NCBI GenBank assembly: GCA_025355105.1
Contig: JANYAE010000004.1
Coordinates: forward strand, 1 to 35,484
Direction of reading: 5' to 3'
Length of the DNA stretch: 35,484 nt
DNA from: Pseudomonadota bacterium
GTDB lineage: Bacteria; Pseudomonadota; Gammaproteobacteria; Steroidobacterales; Steroidobacteraceae
Under the pieces are notes generated by a model. It worked only from the letters and a program-made list of their open reading frames with translations. It was not told the origin of the DNA and did not search any database. Positions 15,857 to 23,856 of this stretch are shown in pieces. Each line of letters begins with the position of its first letter. Position 1 is the stretch's first letter. The translations under genes and the position numbers were made by a program.

Positions 15857-16405
15857 ATGCCGCCGGCCCGCATCGGCTACCTGCCGCCGATCACCGCCGC
15901 GCTCACCCTGACGCTCGCGGTGCTGGCGCCGCGGGCGCACGGCGCGCCTCCAACTCCTCATGCTGCCGCGGCGCCCGCGGGCGCCGTGGCCGCGATCGCT
16001 CCCGACTTCGAGCGAGACGACCTCGACGGCCAGCGGCGCCAGCTGCGAAGCTACCGGGGCAAGCTCGTGCTGCTCAGCTTCTGGGCGACCTGGTGCGAGC
16101 CGTGCCGCCTCGAAGCCCCGCGCTTCTCGCACTGGCAGCAGCAGTACGGTCCGCGCGGCCTGCAGGTGCTCGGAATCTCGATGGACGACACCGCCGCGCC
16201 GGCGGTCGAATTTGTCCACCAGCTTAATCTCGCCTATCCGGTGATGCTCGGCGATGCGGAACTCGCGGAGCGCTTCGGCGGCGTGCTCGGCCTGCCGCTC
16301 GCGTTCCTGATCGACCCGCGGGGCCGAATCATCGCGCGTTACCGGGGCGAGCCTGACCTCGCGCGCATGGAAGCCGAGATCAGAGCGGCGCTGCCGCAGC
16401 CTTAG
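15857..16405 (+). CDS. TlpA/ResA-like periplasmic thioredoxin-fold protein
   Basis: A 182-residue exported thiol-disulfide oxidoreductase. The N-terminal signal segment (residues 10-30) ends near AHGA. The AhpC-TSA/Redoxin domain has KLVLLSFWATWCEPCRLEAP with C80-E-P-C83, cis-Pro in GLPLAFLIDPRGRI, and the insert typical of TlpA/ResA. It probably reduces apocytochrome or other periplasmic disulfides, or partners the VKOR protein encoded upstream. It lies directly after the rhodanese-like gene with a three-base gap. Confidence 0.92.
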   Translation: MPPARIGYLPPITAALTLTLAVLAPRAHGAPPTPHAAAAPAGAVAAIAPDFERDDLDGQRRQLRSYRGKLVLLSFWATWCEPCRLEAPRFSHWQQQYGPRGLQVLGISMDDTAAPAVEFVHQLNLAYPVMLGDAELAERFGGVLGLPLAFLIDPRGRIIARYRGEPDLARMEAEIRAALPQP

Positions 16406-16497
16406 CAGCGATCGGGCGCGTCAGGCCACGGCACGACTCGGCTGCGCCGCGCACACCGCGCCCGATCGCCGGTCCTTCCTGAGTCTTCCGAACGGAA

Positions 16498-17316
16498 ATG
16501 GACAGCGAATTGCGCTCACTCGTCGCCCGACTGCGTGCCGCCCGCCACGTCGTCGTGTTCACCGGGGCCGGCGTTTCCGCGGAGAGCGGAATCCCGACGT
16601 TCCGCGACGCTCTGAGCGGACTGTGGGCACGCTTCGACCCGCTGCAGCTTGCCACGCCAGCCGCTTATGCGCGGGATCCGTCGCTCGTCTGGGGATGGTA
16701 CGAGTGGCGTCGGGTCGCGGTTTCCCGCGCCTGCCCGAACGCCGCACACCGGGCGATCGCGGCGCTGGCGCGCGCGGTCCCGCGCCTGACGCTGGTCACT
16801 CAGAATGTCGATGACCTCCACGAGCGCGCGGGCAGCGCACCGGTCCTGCACCTGCATGGACGACTCGCGCAACCCTACTGCGCGTCGTGCCGTCAGCCTC
16901 ACCAAGCCGCCGACGCCGGGCTTGTTCTGCCGCCGCAGGGCGAGCGGGTGGAGCCCCCGGCGTGCAGCGCCTGCGGCGGCCAGGTCCGCCCCGGCGTCGT
17001 GTGGTTCGGCGAGGCGCTGCCGACGCGGGAGTGGCGCGCCGCGGTCGACGCGGTTACTGAATGCGATGCATTCTTGTGCGTCGGAACGTCCTCGCTCGTG
17101 CAACCGGCGGCGTCGCTCACCGAGATGGCGGCGCGCGCCGCAGCATTGACGATTCAGGTAAACCCGAATCGGACCGAGAGTGACGCCGTGATGAGCCACG
17201 TGCTGCGAGGCGCCGCCGGCACCGTCCTGCCGGCGCTTGTGTCGGAGGTCTGGGGCCTCACGATACCCGAGTCGGACGGCTGCGATCACTGCGAATCAGT
17301 CAAACGTGCCCCGTGA
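16498..17316 (+). CDS. cobB: Sir2-family NAD-dependent protein deacylase
   Basis: A 272-residue sirtuin. Rossmann-fold motifs: GAGVSAESGIPTFRD (23-37), TQNVDDLHERAG (101-112), catalytic H120 in HLHG, zinc cysteines C128/C131 and C156/C159, and VCGTSSLV-type VGTSSLVQPA near residue 196. Y68 and R71 in WYEWRR correspond to the Tyr-Arg pair that class III sirtuins (CobB, SIRT5) use to bind succinyl- or malonyl-lysine, so desuccinylase as well as deacetylase activity is likely. ATG at 16498 begins the family N-terminus; its Shine-Dalgarno site is weak (CGGAA). The C-terminal tail (SDGCDHCESVKRAP) is short and unusual in having two extra cysteines. Confidence 0.93.
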   Translation: MDSELRSLVARLRAARHVVVFTGAGVSAESGIPTFRDALSGLWARFDPLQLATPAAYARDPSLVWGWYEWRRVAVSRACPNAAHRAIAALARAVPRLTLVTQNVDDLHERAGSAPVLHLHGRLAQPYCASCRQPHQAADAGLVLPPQGERVEPPACSACGGQVRPGVVWFGEALPTREWRAAVDAVTECDAFLCVGTSSLVQPAASLTEMAARAAALTIQVNPNRTESDAVMSHVLRGAAGTVLPALVSEVWGLTIPESDGCDHCESVKRAP

Positions 17317-17486
17317 TGCCGGATGTGGACGTTGCGAGTCCTTGCCGCGCCGCAGCCGAATCGTCGGCAACGCCGGTCAATCGCCTGGTCGAGGCGTCCG
17401 TTCAAACTCATGATGACGGCGGCCCACGCGCGGTGCACGATCAATCTGTGGCAATGCCCATCCACACGCTGCAGGCCAAGCGAATC

Positions 17487-18020
17487 ATGCCGAGGGGCGT
17501 GAGCGGGCTGCTCGCAGCCGCGGTGCTCGGAGCCTGGCTCGGCGCCCCGTCGCCGGCCGCCCGGGCGGCGAACTCCCAGCGCCCCGCGCGCGATCCATTC
17601 CTCGCTCAACTGGCGGGTCGGTGGCAACTGCGCGGCACAGTGCTCGGCAAGCCCGTGCGCTACCACGGAAGCGCGGTCTGGATCCTCAACGACGGCTGGC
17701 TACGCCTCGGCCTCGTCGACCGGGCAAAGCCGCCGGCTTACCAGGCGGACGTCTATCTCGGCTTCGACGCCAAGGCAGGTGACTACATCGCCCACTGGCT
17801 TGACCAGTTCGGCGCGAGCGGCGCGCGGGTCGTCGCCACCGGATATCGCGACGGCCGGACGCTGGTGCTGATATTTCCCTATGACGGCGCACCGTTTCGG
17901 GACACCCTGACGCTCTCCGAGGACGGCGAAAGTGGCCAGCTGCTGCTCGAGTCCCAGAACCCTGACGGCGCCTGGTCGACCTTCGCGACTTATGTCATGA
18001 CGCGCATCGGGACGCGGTAG
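17487..18020 (+). CDS. Exported protein of unknown function, lipocalin-like
   Basis: A 177-residue protein with a signal peptide (MPRGVSGLLAAAVLGAWLGAPSPAARA). The mature all-beta domain (LAQLAGRWQLRGTVLGKPVRYHGSAVW ... YLGFDAKAGDYIAHWLDQFGA) recalls DUF1579-like or lipocalin-type beta-barrels with a GxW opening. The frame is open back to 17313, with another ATG at 17454. The 17487 start is chosen because it begins the signal peptide directly, but no clear Shine-Dalgarno site supports any of these. The ligand or substrate is unknown. A 20-bp palindrome lies 120 bases downstream. Confidence 0.7.
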   Translation: MPRGVSGLLAAAVLGAWLGAPSPAARAANSQRPARDPFLAQLAGRWQLRGTVLGKPVRYHGSAVWILNDGWLRLGLVDRAKPPAYQADVYLGFDAKAGDYIAHWLDQFGASGARVVATGYRDGRTLVLIFPYDGAPFRDTLTLSEDGESGQLLLESQNPDGAWSTFATYVMTRIGTR

Positions 18021-18141
18021 ACGAGGGCCGCGGCGGATTCCGGCGTCATCGCCGCCTGGCGAGCGTCGCCGGGCAGGCGCGTCCCGGCCGGGATCGGCGG
18101 ACGCCAGGCCCTCGTGCCCGCCCACCCGTCAGGGCAGTCGG

Positions 18142-18161
18142 GCCGGAACGGCCGTTCCGGC
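18142..18161. promoter_or_regulatory. Perfect 20-bp palindrome followed by an AT-rich step
   Basis: GCCGGAACGG pairs perfectly with CCGTTCCGGC with no loop base, and is followed by ACTTTAATATATGG. It may be the hairpin terminator of the 17487 gene (short T run CTTT). It may instead be a dimeric-regulator operator overlapping a -10-like TAATAT at 18166-18171, upstream of fusA. Confidence 0.5.
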
Positions 18162-18382
18162 ACTTTAATATATGGACCCTCCGAACCGACCTGGCGGAAA
18201 ACCGAGGGATTTGGCCTCCCGGACGCCGAAACCCGCGCCGCGCGCCCCAAGGGATGGCAGAATCCGCGCCCGTAAGTCATCCCCGCGCCCCGTCGGGCCG
18301 TATCCCTATCGGATCGGTACGGCACCGCGGCCCGGAACCCCCGTCCTGATCGCTCGGACCTGAACTGTCACGGAATATTGCT

Positions 18383-20533
18383 ATGCCCCGCACAACTGCT
18401 CTATCGGATATCCGCAACATCGGAATCATCGCGCACGTCGACGCGGGCAAGACGACGACCACCGAGCGGATCCTGTATTACACGGGGCGCAAGCACACGA
18501 TCATCGACATCCATGACACCAAGGATCTGAAGACGTCGACGACCACGGACTACCTTGAGCAGGAGCAGAAGCGCGGCATCACGATCCAGAGCGCCGCGGT
18601 CTCGGCCTTCTGGCGCGACAAGAAGATCAACCTGATCGACACGCCGGGGCACGTCGACTTCACCATCGAAGTCAACCGCTCGCTGCGCGTCCTCGACGGC
18701 GCCGTGGTCGTATTCGACGGCGTCGCCGGTGTCGAACCGCAGTCCGAGACCAACTGGCGTCTCGCCGACAACTACAACGTCCCGCGCATCTGCTACGTCA
18801 ACAAGATGGACCGCAGCGGCGCGAACTTCGTGCGCTGCCTCGACATGATCAAGAAACGCCTCGGCGCACGCCCGCTGCCGGTACAGCTGCCGATCGGATC
18901 CGAGGACAATTTCAAGGGCATGGTCGATCTGGTTGCGATGAAGGCGCTGGTCTGGGATTCGGACGACAAGGACTCCGAGTGGCAGGTCCTCGACGTGACC
19001 CCCGATCTCGCCGATCGCCTCGGCATCACGGTGCCGAGCGACCGCCAACTGCTCGCCCAAGTCGAGCAGTACCGGACCGAGCTTGTCGACACCTGCCTCG
19101 AGCAGGACGACGATGCGATGCACGCCCACCTCATCGACGGCGCGATGCCCTCGGTCGAGACGTTGCGCGCCTGCCTGCGCAAAGGCACGCTGAACTCTGC
19201 CTTCACGATCGTGCTGTGCGGATCGTCGTACAAGAACAAGGGCGTGCAGCAGGTGCTCGACGCCGTCGTCGACTACCTGCCGGCGCCGACCGACGTGCCG
19301 TCGATCAAGACCGTCGACGCCGACGGCAGCCCGATCGGCGAGCGCGTCTGCTCCGACGACGAGCCGTTCTCGGCGCTGGCCTTCAAGGTGATCAACGACG
19401 TCTACGGCGCGTTGACCTTCATCCGCGTGTACTCAGGGGTTCTGACCAAGGGCGCTTCGATTCTCAACTCGACGCGCGGCAAGCGTGAAAAGATCGGCCG
19501 CATGGTCGAGATGTTCGCCAAGGACGCGAACCCCGTCGAGGAAGCCCGCGCCGGCGACATCGTCGCGCTCGTCTCGCTGGCCGAGACCGAGACCGGCGAC
19601 ACGCTGTGCGATTCGGGCGCGGAGGTCGTGCTCGAGCGCATGCGCTTCCCGGACCCGGTGATCTCCGTGTCGGTCAAGCCCAAGAACAAGGGCGAGCAGG
19701 AGAAATTCAGCAGCGCGCTCGGCAAGATGGTTCGCGCCGATCCCTCGCTGCACCTCGAGACCAACCGCGAGACTGGCCAGACGATCCTGCGCGGCATGGG
19801 CGAGCTGCACCTCGAGGTGACACTCGACCGCATGCGCACGGAGTTCGGCGTTGAGGGCGTCATGGGCGAGCCGCAGGTCGCCTACCGCGAGACGTTCACG
19901 AAGACCATCACCGAGCAGTACATCCACAAGAAGCAGACCGGTGGCTCCGGCCAGTTCGCCGAGGTGTGGATCAAGTTCGAGCCGCTCGAGCGCGGTGCGG
20001 GTTTCGAGTTCGTCGACGAGACGGTCGGCGGCTCGGTGCCGCGCGAGTTCGTACCCTCGGTCGAGAAGGGCCTGAAGGTGCAGAAGGAGGACGGCGTGCT
20101 CGCTAAGTACCCGACCGTCGACTTCCGCGCGACGCTCGAGGACGGCAGCTACCACGACGTTGACTCGAACGCCCTGACCTTCGAAATCGCCGCCAAAGCC
20201 TGCTTCCGCGAAGCCATTCGCAAGGCCGGCCCGATCCTGCTCGAGCCGGTGATGAGGGTCGAGACGGTCACGCCGGGTGACTACCTCGGTGACGTGATCG
20301 GCGACCTAAATCGCCGTCGCGGCTCGATCCAGGACCAGCTCGAGCGCGGCACCAATATCGCGGTCGTCGCGACCGTGCCGCTGTCGGAGATGTTCGGCTA
20401 TATCGGACAGCTGCGCGGTATGACGAGCGGTCGCGCCTCCTACACGATGGAGTTCTCGCACTACGACCCGGTTCCGCGCAACGTTGCGGACGAGGTCATC
20501 GCGGACGCCGCCAAGCCGGCAGCGACTGCCTAG
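18383..20533 (+). CDS. fusA: Elongation factor G, divergent stand-alone copy
   Basis: A 716-residue translational GTPase that drives ribosomal translocation and, with RRF, recycling. G1 is AHVDAGKTT (17-25), G3 is DTPGH (86-90) and G4 is NKMD (140-143). The [11 protein letters not shown] segment and domains II-V are complete, ending with the [18 protein letters not shown] domain IV-V region and [22 protein letters not shown]. The switch I stretch reads [25 protein letters not shown], longer and different from the usual [23 protein letters not shown]. It is not next to rpsL, rpsG or tuf, so it is probably a second EF-G paralogue rather than the str-operon copy. A weak ACGGA precedes ATG at 18383. 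Confidence 0.93.
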   Translation: MPRTTALSDIRNIGIIAHVDAGKTTTTERILYYTGRKHTIIDIHDTKDLKTSTTTDYLEQEQKRGITIQSAAVSAFWRDKKINLIDTPGHVDFTIEVNRSLRVLDGAVVVFDGVAGVEPQSETNWRLADNYNVPRICYVNKMDRSGANFVRCLDMIKKRLGARPLPVQLPIGSEDNFKGMVDLVAMKALVWDSDDKDSEWQVLDVTPDLADRLGITVPSDRQLLAQVEQYRTELVDTCLEQDDDAMHAHLIDGAMPSVETLRACLRKGTLNSAFTIVLCGSSYKNKGVQQVLDAVVDYLPAPTDVPSIKTVDADGSPIGERVCSDDEPFSALAFKVINDVYGALTFIRVYSGVLTKGASILNSTRGKREKIGRMVEMFAKDANPVEEARAGDIVALVSLAETETGDTLCDSGAEVVLERMRFPDPVISVSVKPKNKGEQEKFSSALGKMVRADPSLHLETNRETGQTILRGMGELHLEVTLDRMRTEFGVEGVMGEPQVAYRETFTKTITEQYIHKKQTGGSGQFAEVWIKFEPLERGAGFEFVDETVGGSVPREFVPSVEKGLKVQKEDGVLAKYPTVDFRATLEDGSYHDVDSNALTFEIAAKACFREAIRKAGPILLEPVMRVETVTPGDYLGDVIGDLNRRRGSIQDQLERGTNIAVVATVPLSEMFGYIGQLRGMTSGRASYTMEFSHYDPVPRNVADEVIADAAKPAATA

Positions 20534-20544
20534 GCCGCGGTTCC

Positions 20545-20589
20545 GAACGCGCCGGCTACGCGGCCATGTGGCGCGTGGCCGGCGCGTTC
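20545..20589 (+). terminator. Long hairpin after fusA, probable terminator
   Basis: GAACGCGCCGGC at 20545-20556 pairs perfectly with GCCGGCGCGTTC at 20578-20589. The 21-base loop can extend the stem through a T-G wobble, ACGC/GCGT and GCC/GGC around ATGT. It starts 12 bases after the fusA stop. There is no T run after it, so it may act as a stem-only terminator or 3'-end stabiliser. Confidence 0.65.
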
Positions 20590-21134
20590 CAAATCTACGG
20601 CGCGATCCGACCGGACCGATGGCCGGATCGACCGGGCAACCAACTGGGCCGTAGGTTGGCGCGAAGCCTCGTCAAGGCGGAGCGAACCGCTGCGCGTGCC
20701 GCCCCGGCTCGTCGGCGGTGCGGCGAATCCAGACCCGCCGGGCTCTGGTCTGCAGCGGACTGCTCCAGGTATGGGCGGCCGCAGCGACCGGTGGGCCGGC
20801 GGCACGGTTCACTGCGCCTGCGGGACGCGGCCGCCGGCGCGCTCTGGATCGGGATTCCGCCACGCCGCGGATCCGCGGGACGTGCCTGACCGCTTTCCTT
20901 CGAGCATGCCGTCATTCCGTCTGCGTCGGGCGCGATGCGGATGCGGCTCTCGGAGGCGGGGAGGCCCGCGCTGGCGCTCTGCCACCTGTCTACAAGACAC
21001 GGAGCCCACCTGCCGCCGGCTGACCTCTCGGATCGCAATTCAGATGGCGGCGAAACACCAGCCGTACCGTCGGCGCTATCTCCGAACGTCAGCCAGAACA
21101 TCGAAACGATCGTCGCATTCCATGAACGCGAGCC
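20590..21134. other. 545-base stretch without a recognisable gene
   Basis: No frame on either strand gives a recognisable protein with a supported start. The region lies between the fusA hairpin and a decayed transposase, so it may contain eroded insertion-sequence DNA, but I find no second inverted-repeat end or upstream transposase domain that can be read. Confidence 0.5.
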
Positions 21135-21435
21135 GAGCGAGGTCAGCGCCGGAGCTGCCCGTCTGCTGCCATCTGCTGATGGACAGGCGTATGAAGGCAA
21201 CGAGACACGTTAGCTGGCGCTCGACTTGGGCTTCATCCCCGTCGTGCCGCCGCATCCGAACCGCGCCGAACCATGGAGACTCAAGAAAGCCTGGTATCGG
21301 CGCCGCAACGAGATCGAGCGCCTGTTCAGAAGGCTCAAGGGCTTTCGCCGCATCTTCAGCCGCTTCGACAAGCCCGACCTGGTGTTCGTCGCCTTCATCT
21401 AGTTCGCGCTCATCGTGGAAGCACTGCGTGAGTAG
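21135..21435 (+). pseudogene. C-terminal remnant of an IS5-family transposase
   Basis: The decayed frame reads HLLMDR (21170-21187), then after a one-base shift AYEGNETR, a TAG at 21211, LALDLGFIPVVPPHPNRAEPW, and KKAWYRRRNEIERLFRRLKG FRRIFSRFDK (the segment with the third catalytic Glu of DDE transposases, E in RNEIERLFRRLK). It ends VFVAFI, a second TAG, then FALIVEALRE and a final TAG. This matches the C-terminal third of IS5-family (IS427/ISL2-like) transposases. Both internal TAGs look like single-base changes of Gln and His/Asn codons. The rest of the element is not recognisable. Its end is 12 bases from the stop of the convergent hydrolase gene. Confidence 0.85.
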
Positions 21436-21447
21436 TGTTAGCACGTC

Positions 21448-22284
21448 CTAGCGGGCCGTCGACACGTCCGGCCCACGACCACGGCCCGGATCGACGCGCA
21501 GGTGGATCTGCAGCGCCTCCAGCAATTCGTCCGGCCGTTCCGCCAGCAGCATGTGGCCTGCCTCCTCGAGCGCGATGAGCTTTGCTCCGGGGATCGCCGC
21601 CGCCAGCGCCCGCGCGCTCTTGAGCGGCGTCATCTGGTCCTTCGATCCGCTGATCAGCAGCGACGGCGAACGCACCAGCGCCGCCGAATTCAAGCCCTCG
21701 GCGTAGGCGTTGCAGGCGGCGAGGTCGTTGTAGAGCACTCCGGCGCCGGCGCGCTCGAGGGTGCGCTCGCCGGCACCTACCATCCAGACGCCCGGTGCCG
21801 CGCTACCGCCCAGGCCGGCGGCGTAGCCGTAACCCCACAGGTTCACCATGTCGATGGCGGCGTGATCATTCGCCTGCGCCGCCGCGAGCAGATCCGGGTG
21901 CACCGGCATGGTCGCGGCGGAACCAACGAGAACGAGGCTGCTCACCTGCCCGGGTTGGCGGGCCGCCGCTTCCAGCGCGATCAACGCTCCCATCGAATGG
22001 CCGATGACGGCCGCGGAGCCGGTGCCGCTCGCGGCAATCGCTTCGAGCACCCAGTCGGCCATCAAGCCGATCGCCGGACGCAGCGGGCCCTCCGACCGGC
22101 CGTGACCCGGCAGATCCACGGCGAGCACGTTCCAGCCGTGGAACGCGAGCCAGCGACTCTGCAGCGCCCAGACCGTGTGATCGAGGCCTGCCCCATGGAC
22201 GAAGACCGCCAAGGGACGATTCGCCGCGAAAGCACGTCCGCCAGTCGCCGCGTAGGCAGCCCGCCCGTCTAGCTGGAATTTCAC
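21448..22284 (-). CDS. Alpha/beta-fold hydrolase
   Basis: A 278-residue serine hydrolase. Oxyanion-region HGAGLDHTVW (30-39), lid entry DLPGHGRSEG, nucleophile S97 in GHSMG, acid Asp in LLISGSKDQMTP and base His in EEAGHMLLAERP. No signal peptide, so cytoplasmic. The GTG start at 22284 has GGGAAG upstream, and it follows the MetY stop by 13 bases, so it is the second gene of that operon. An MetX-type acyltransferase is excluded by length and motifs; an esterase or C-C hydrolase is likely. The C-terminal tail (RVDPGRGRGPDVSTAR) runs up to the transposase remnant and could have been altered by that insertion. Confidence 0.9.
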   Translation of the reverse strand: MKFQLDGRAAYAATGGRAFAANRPLAVFVHGAGLDHTVWALQSRWLAFHGWNVLAVDLPGHGRSEGPLRPAIGLMADWVLEAIAASGTGSAAVIGHSMGALIALEAAARQPGQVSSLVLVGSAATMPVHPDLLAAAQANDHAAIDMVNLWGYGYAAGLGGSAAPGVWMVGAGERTLERAGAGVLYNDLAACNAYAEGLNSAALVRSPSLLISGSKDQMTPLKSARALAAAIPGAKLIALEEAGHMLLAERPDELLEALQIHLRVDPGRGRGPDVSTAR

Positions 22285-22297
22285 GATGTGCTTCCCG

Positions 22298-23593
22298 TCA
22301 GAATTTCAATGCGGTCCGCAGGGCCTGGTCGAGGTCGCGAACGATGTCCTCGACCGACTCGATGCCGACTGACAGTCGAACCATGTCCTCGCCGATGCCC
22401 GCGGTCGCGAGCTGCTCGGCACTCATCTGCTGGTGCGTCGTGCTCGCCGGATGGATGACGAGCGTCTTCGCATCGCCGACGTTGGCGAGGTGGCTGGCGA
22501 GGCGCAGCGCGTCAATGAACCTCGCGCCGGCCGCCCGACCGCCCTTGATGCCGAAGCTCACAATCGAGCCGGCGCCGCGCGGCAGCAGCCGCGCGGCCAG
22601 TGCGTGATCCGGATGGCTGGCGAGGCTCGGGTGCACGACCCACGCGACGGCCTTGTGCTGCTGCAGGAAGTCGAGCACCGCGCGCGTGTTCTCCATGTGC
22701 CGCTGCAACCGCAGGCTCAGCGTCTCGACGCCCTGCAGCAGGTGGAAGGCGTTGCCCGGCGACAGGCAGGCACCGAACTGCCGCAGGCCCTCGGTGCGCG
22801 CGCGCATCGTGAAGGCCGCCGGGCCGAACTGCTCCGTGAAGACGATGCCCTGGTAGCCCTGAACAGGCTCGGTCAGCGTCGGGTACTTGCCGGAGGACTC
22901 CCAGTCGAAGCGCCCGCCATCGATGACGGCGCCGCCGATCGCAATGCCGTGGCCGCCGATCCACTTCGTGATCGAGTGCATGACAAGGTCCGCGCCGAGC
23001 TCGAGCGGCCGGCACAGGTACGGCGTCGTGAAAGTGCTGTCGACGAGCAGCGGCACGCCCGCCGCGTGCGAAAGCGCGGCGACCGCCGGGATGTCGAGCA
23101 CTTCGAGGCCGGGATTGCCGATCGTCTCGCCGATGACGAGGCGCGTGTTCGGCCGGATCGCCGCCCCGAAGCCCTCGATGTCGCGCGGCTTGACGAAGGT
23201 CGTGGTGATGCCGAAGCGCGGCAGCGTGTGTGACAGCAGGTTGACCGTGCCACCGTAGAGTGAGGCGGCGGCGACGATGTGATCGCCGGCCCCGAGCAGC
23301 GTCGCAATTGCGATGTGCATCGCGGCCATGCCGCTCGCCGTGCAAACCGCGCCAACGCCGCCCTCCAGCGCGGCGAGGCGCTCCTCGAGCACGGCGACGG
23401 TCGGATTCGAGATGCGACTGTAGACGTAGCCCGGGCGCTCGAGGTTGAAAAGTGCCGCGGCCTGGTCGCTGTCGTCGAACACGTACGAGGTCGTCTGGTA
23501 AATCGGCACGGCGCGCGCGCCGTGCACCGGATCCGGGTGGTAGCCGGCGTGCAGGCTGAGCGTGTCGAATCCGGGCGGGGTAGGTGCGGCCAT
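22298..23593 (-). CDS. metY: O-acetylhomoserine sulfhydrylase (aminocarboxypropyltransferase)
   Basis: A 431-residue Cys/Met-metabolism PLP enzyme that makes homocysteine from O-acetylhomoserine and sulfide. Features: FDTLSLHAGYHPDP N-terminus, TTSYVFDD, YSRISNPT, ASGMAAMHIAI, Schiff-base lysine K210 in HSITKWIGGHG, and the C-terminal VIHPASTTHQQMS and IRLSVGIE-type (VRLSVGIESVEDI) motifs. The length of about 430, with GRFDW and the insert after the lysine, is typical of MetY rather than MetB/MetC (about 390). AGGAA lies seven bases before ATG at 23593. It is divergent from a cysteine synthase gene, which fits a sulfide-assimilation locus. Confidence 0.95.
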   Translation of the reverse strand: MAAPTPPGFDTLSLHAGYHPDPVHGARAVPIYQTTSYVFDDSDQAAALFNLERPGYVYSRISNPTVAVLEERLAALEGGVGAVCTASGMAAMHIAIATLLGAGDHIVAAASLYGGTVNLLSHTLPRFGITTTFVKPRDIEGFGAAIRPNTRLVIGETIGNPGLEVLDIPAVAALSHAAGVPLLVDSTFTTPYLCRPLELGADLVMHSITKWIGGHGIAIGGAVIDGGRFDWESSGKYPTLTEPVQGYQGIVFTEQFGPAAFTMRARTEGLRQFGACLSPGNAFHLLQGVETLSLRLQRHMENTRAVLDFLQQHKAVAWVVHPSLASHPDHALAARLLPRGAGSIVSFGIKGGRAAGARFIDALRLASHLANVGDAKTLVIHPASTTHQQMSAEQLATAGIGEDMVRLSVGIESVEDIVRDLDQALRTALKF

Positions 23594-23856
23594 CGTTCAG
23601 TTCCTGGACTTCGGCAAATGGTCGTCAGAATCGACCGGGCTTGACGCACTGCCCGGCACGCTTCCGGCGTGAGGTCACAAGGACAGCTGACGCAGCCGGT
23701 GGCGTATCGTGCCATCTCCGGCAGGCTCTCGTCCTCATCTCGACGAGCGGTGCGTCGCCGCGCGAGCGCCTGCCGCCCGGGCGTCCTGGCCGCCGCGGGT
23801 AACGACGGACTCCCGGCCGACCGCCGCGGAATGTATTCTCGGCAGCGGAGGCTCGC
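23594..23856. promoter_or_regulatory. Divergent promoter region between metY and cysteine synthase
   Basis: 263 bases carrying both promoters. In the metY leader (minus strand) GCCGGGC at 23651-23657 pairs with GCCCGGU at 23634-23640 around a ten-base loop, ending about 40 bases before the metY start. This could be an attenuation hairpin. I cannot match it to a known SAM or SAH riboswitch. Confidence 0.4.

Noticed and set aside
18240..18270. Sigma-70 promoter with CAGAAT before fusA
   Set aside because: The -10-like box is acceptable but no -35-like hexamer lies 16-18 bases upstream.
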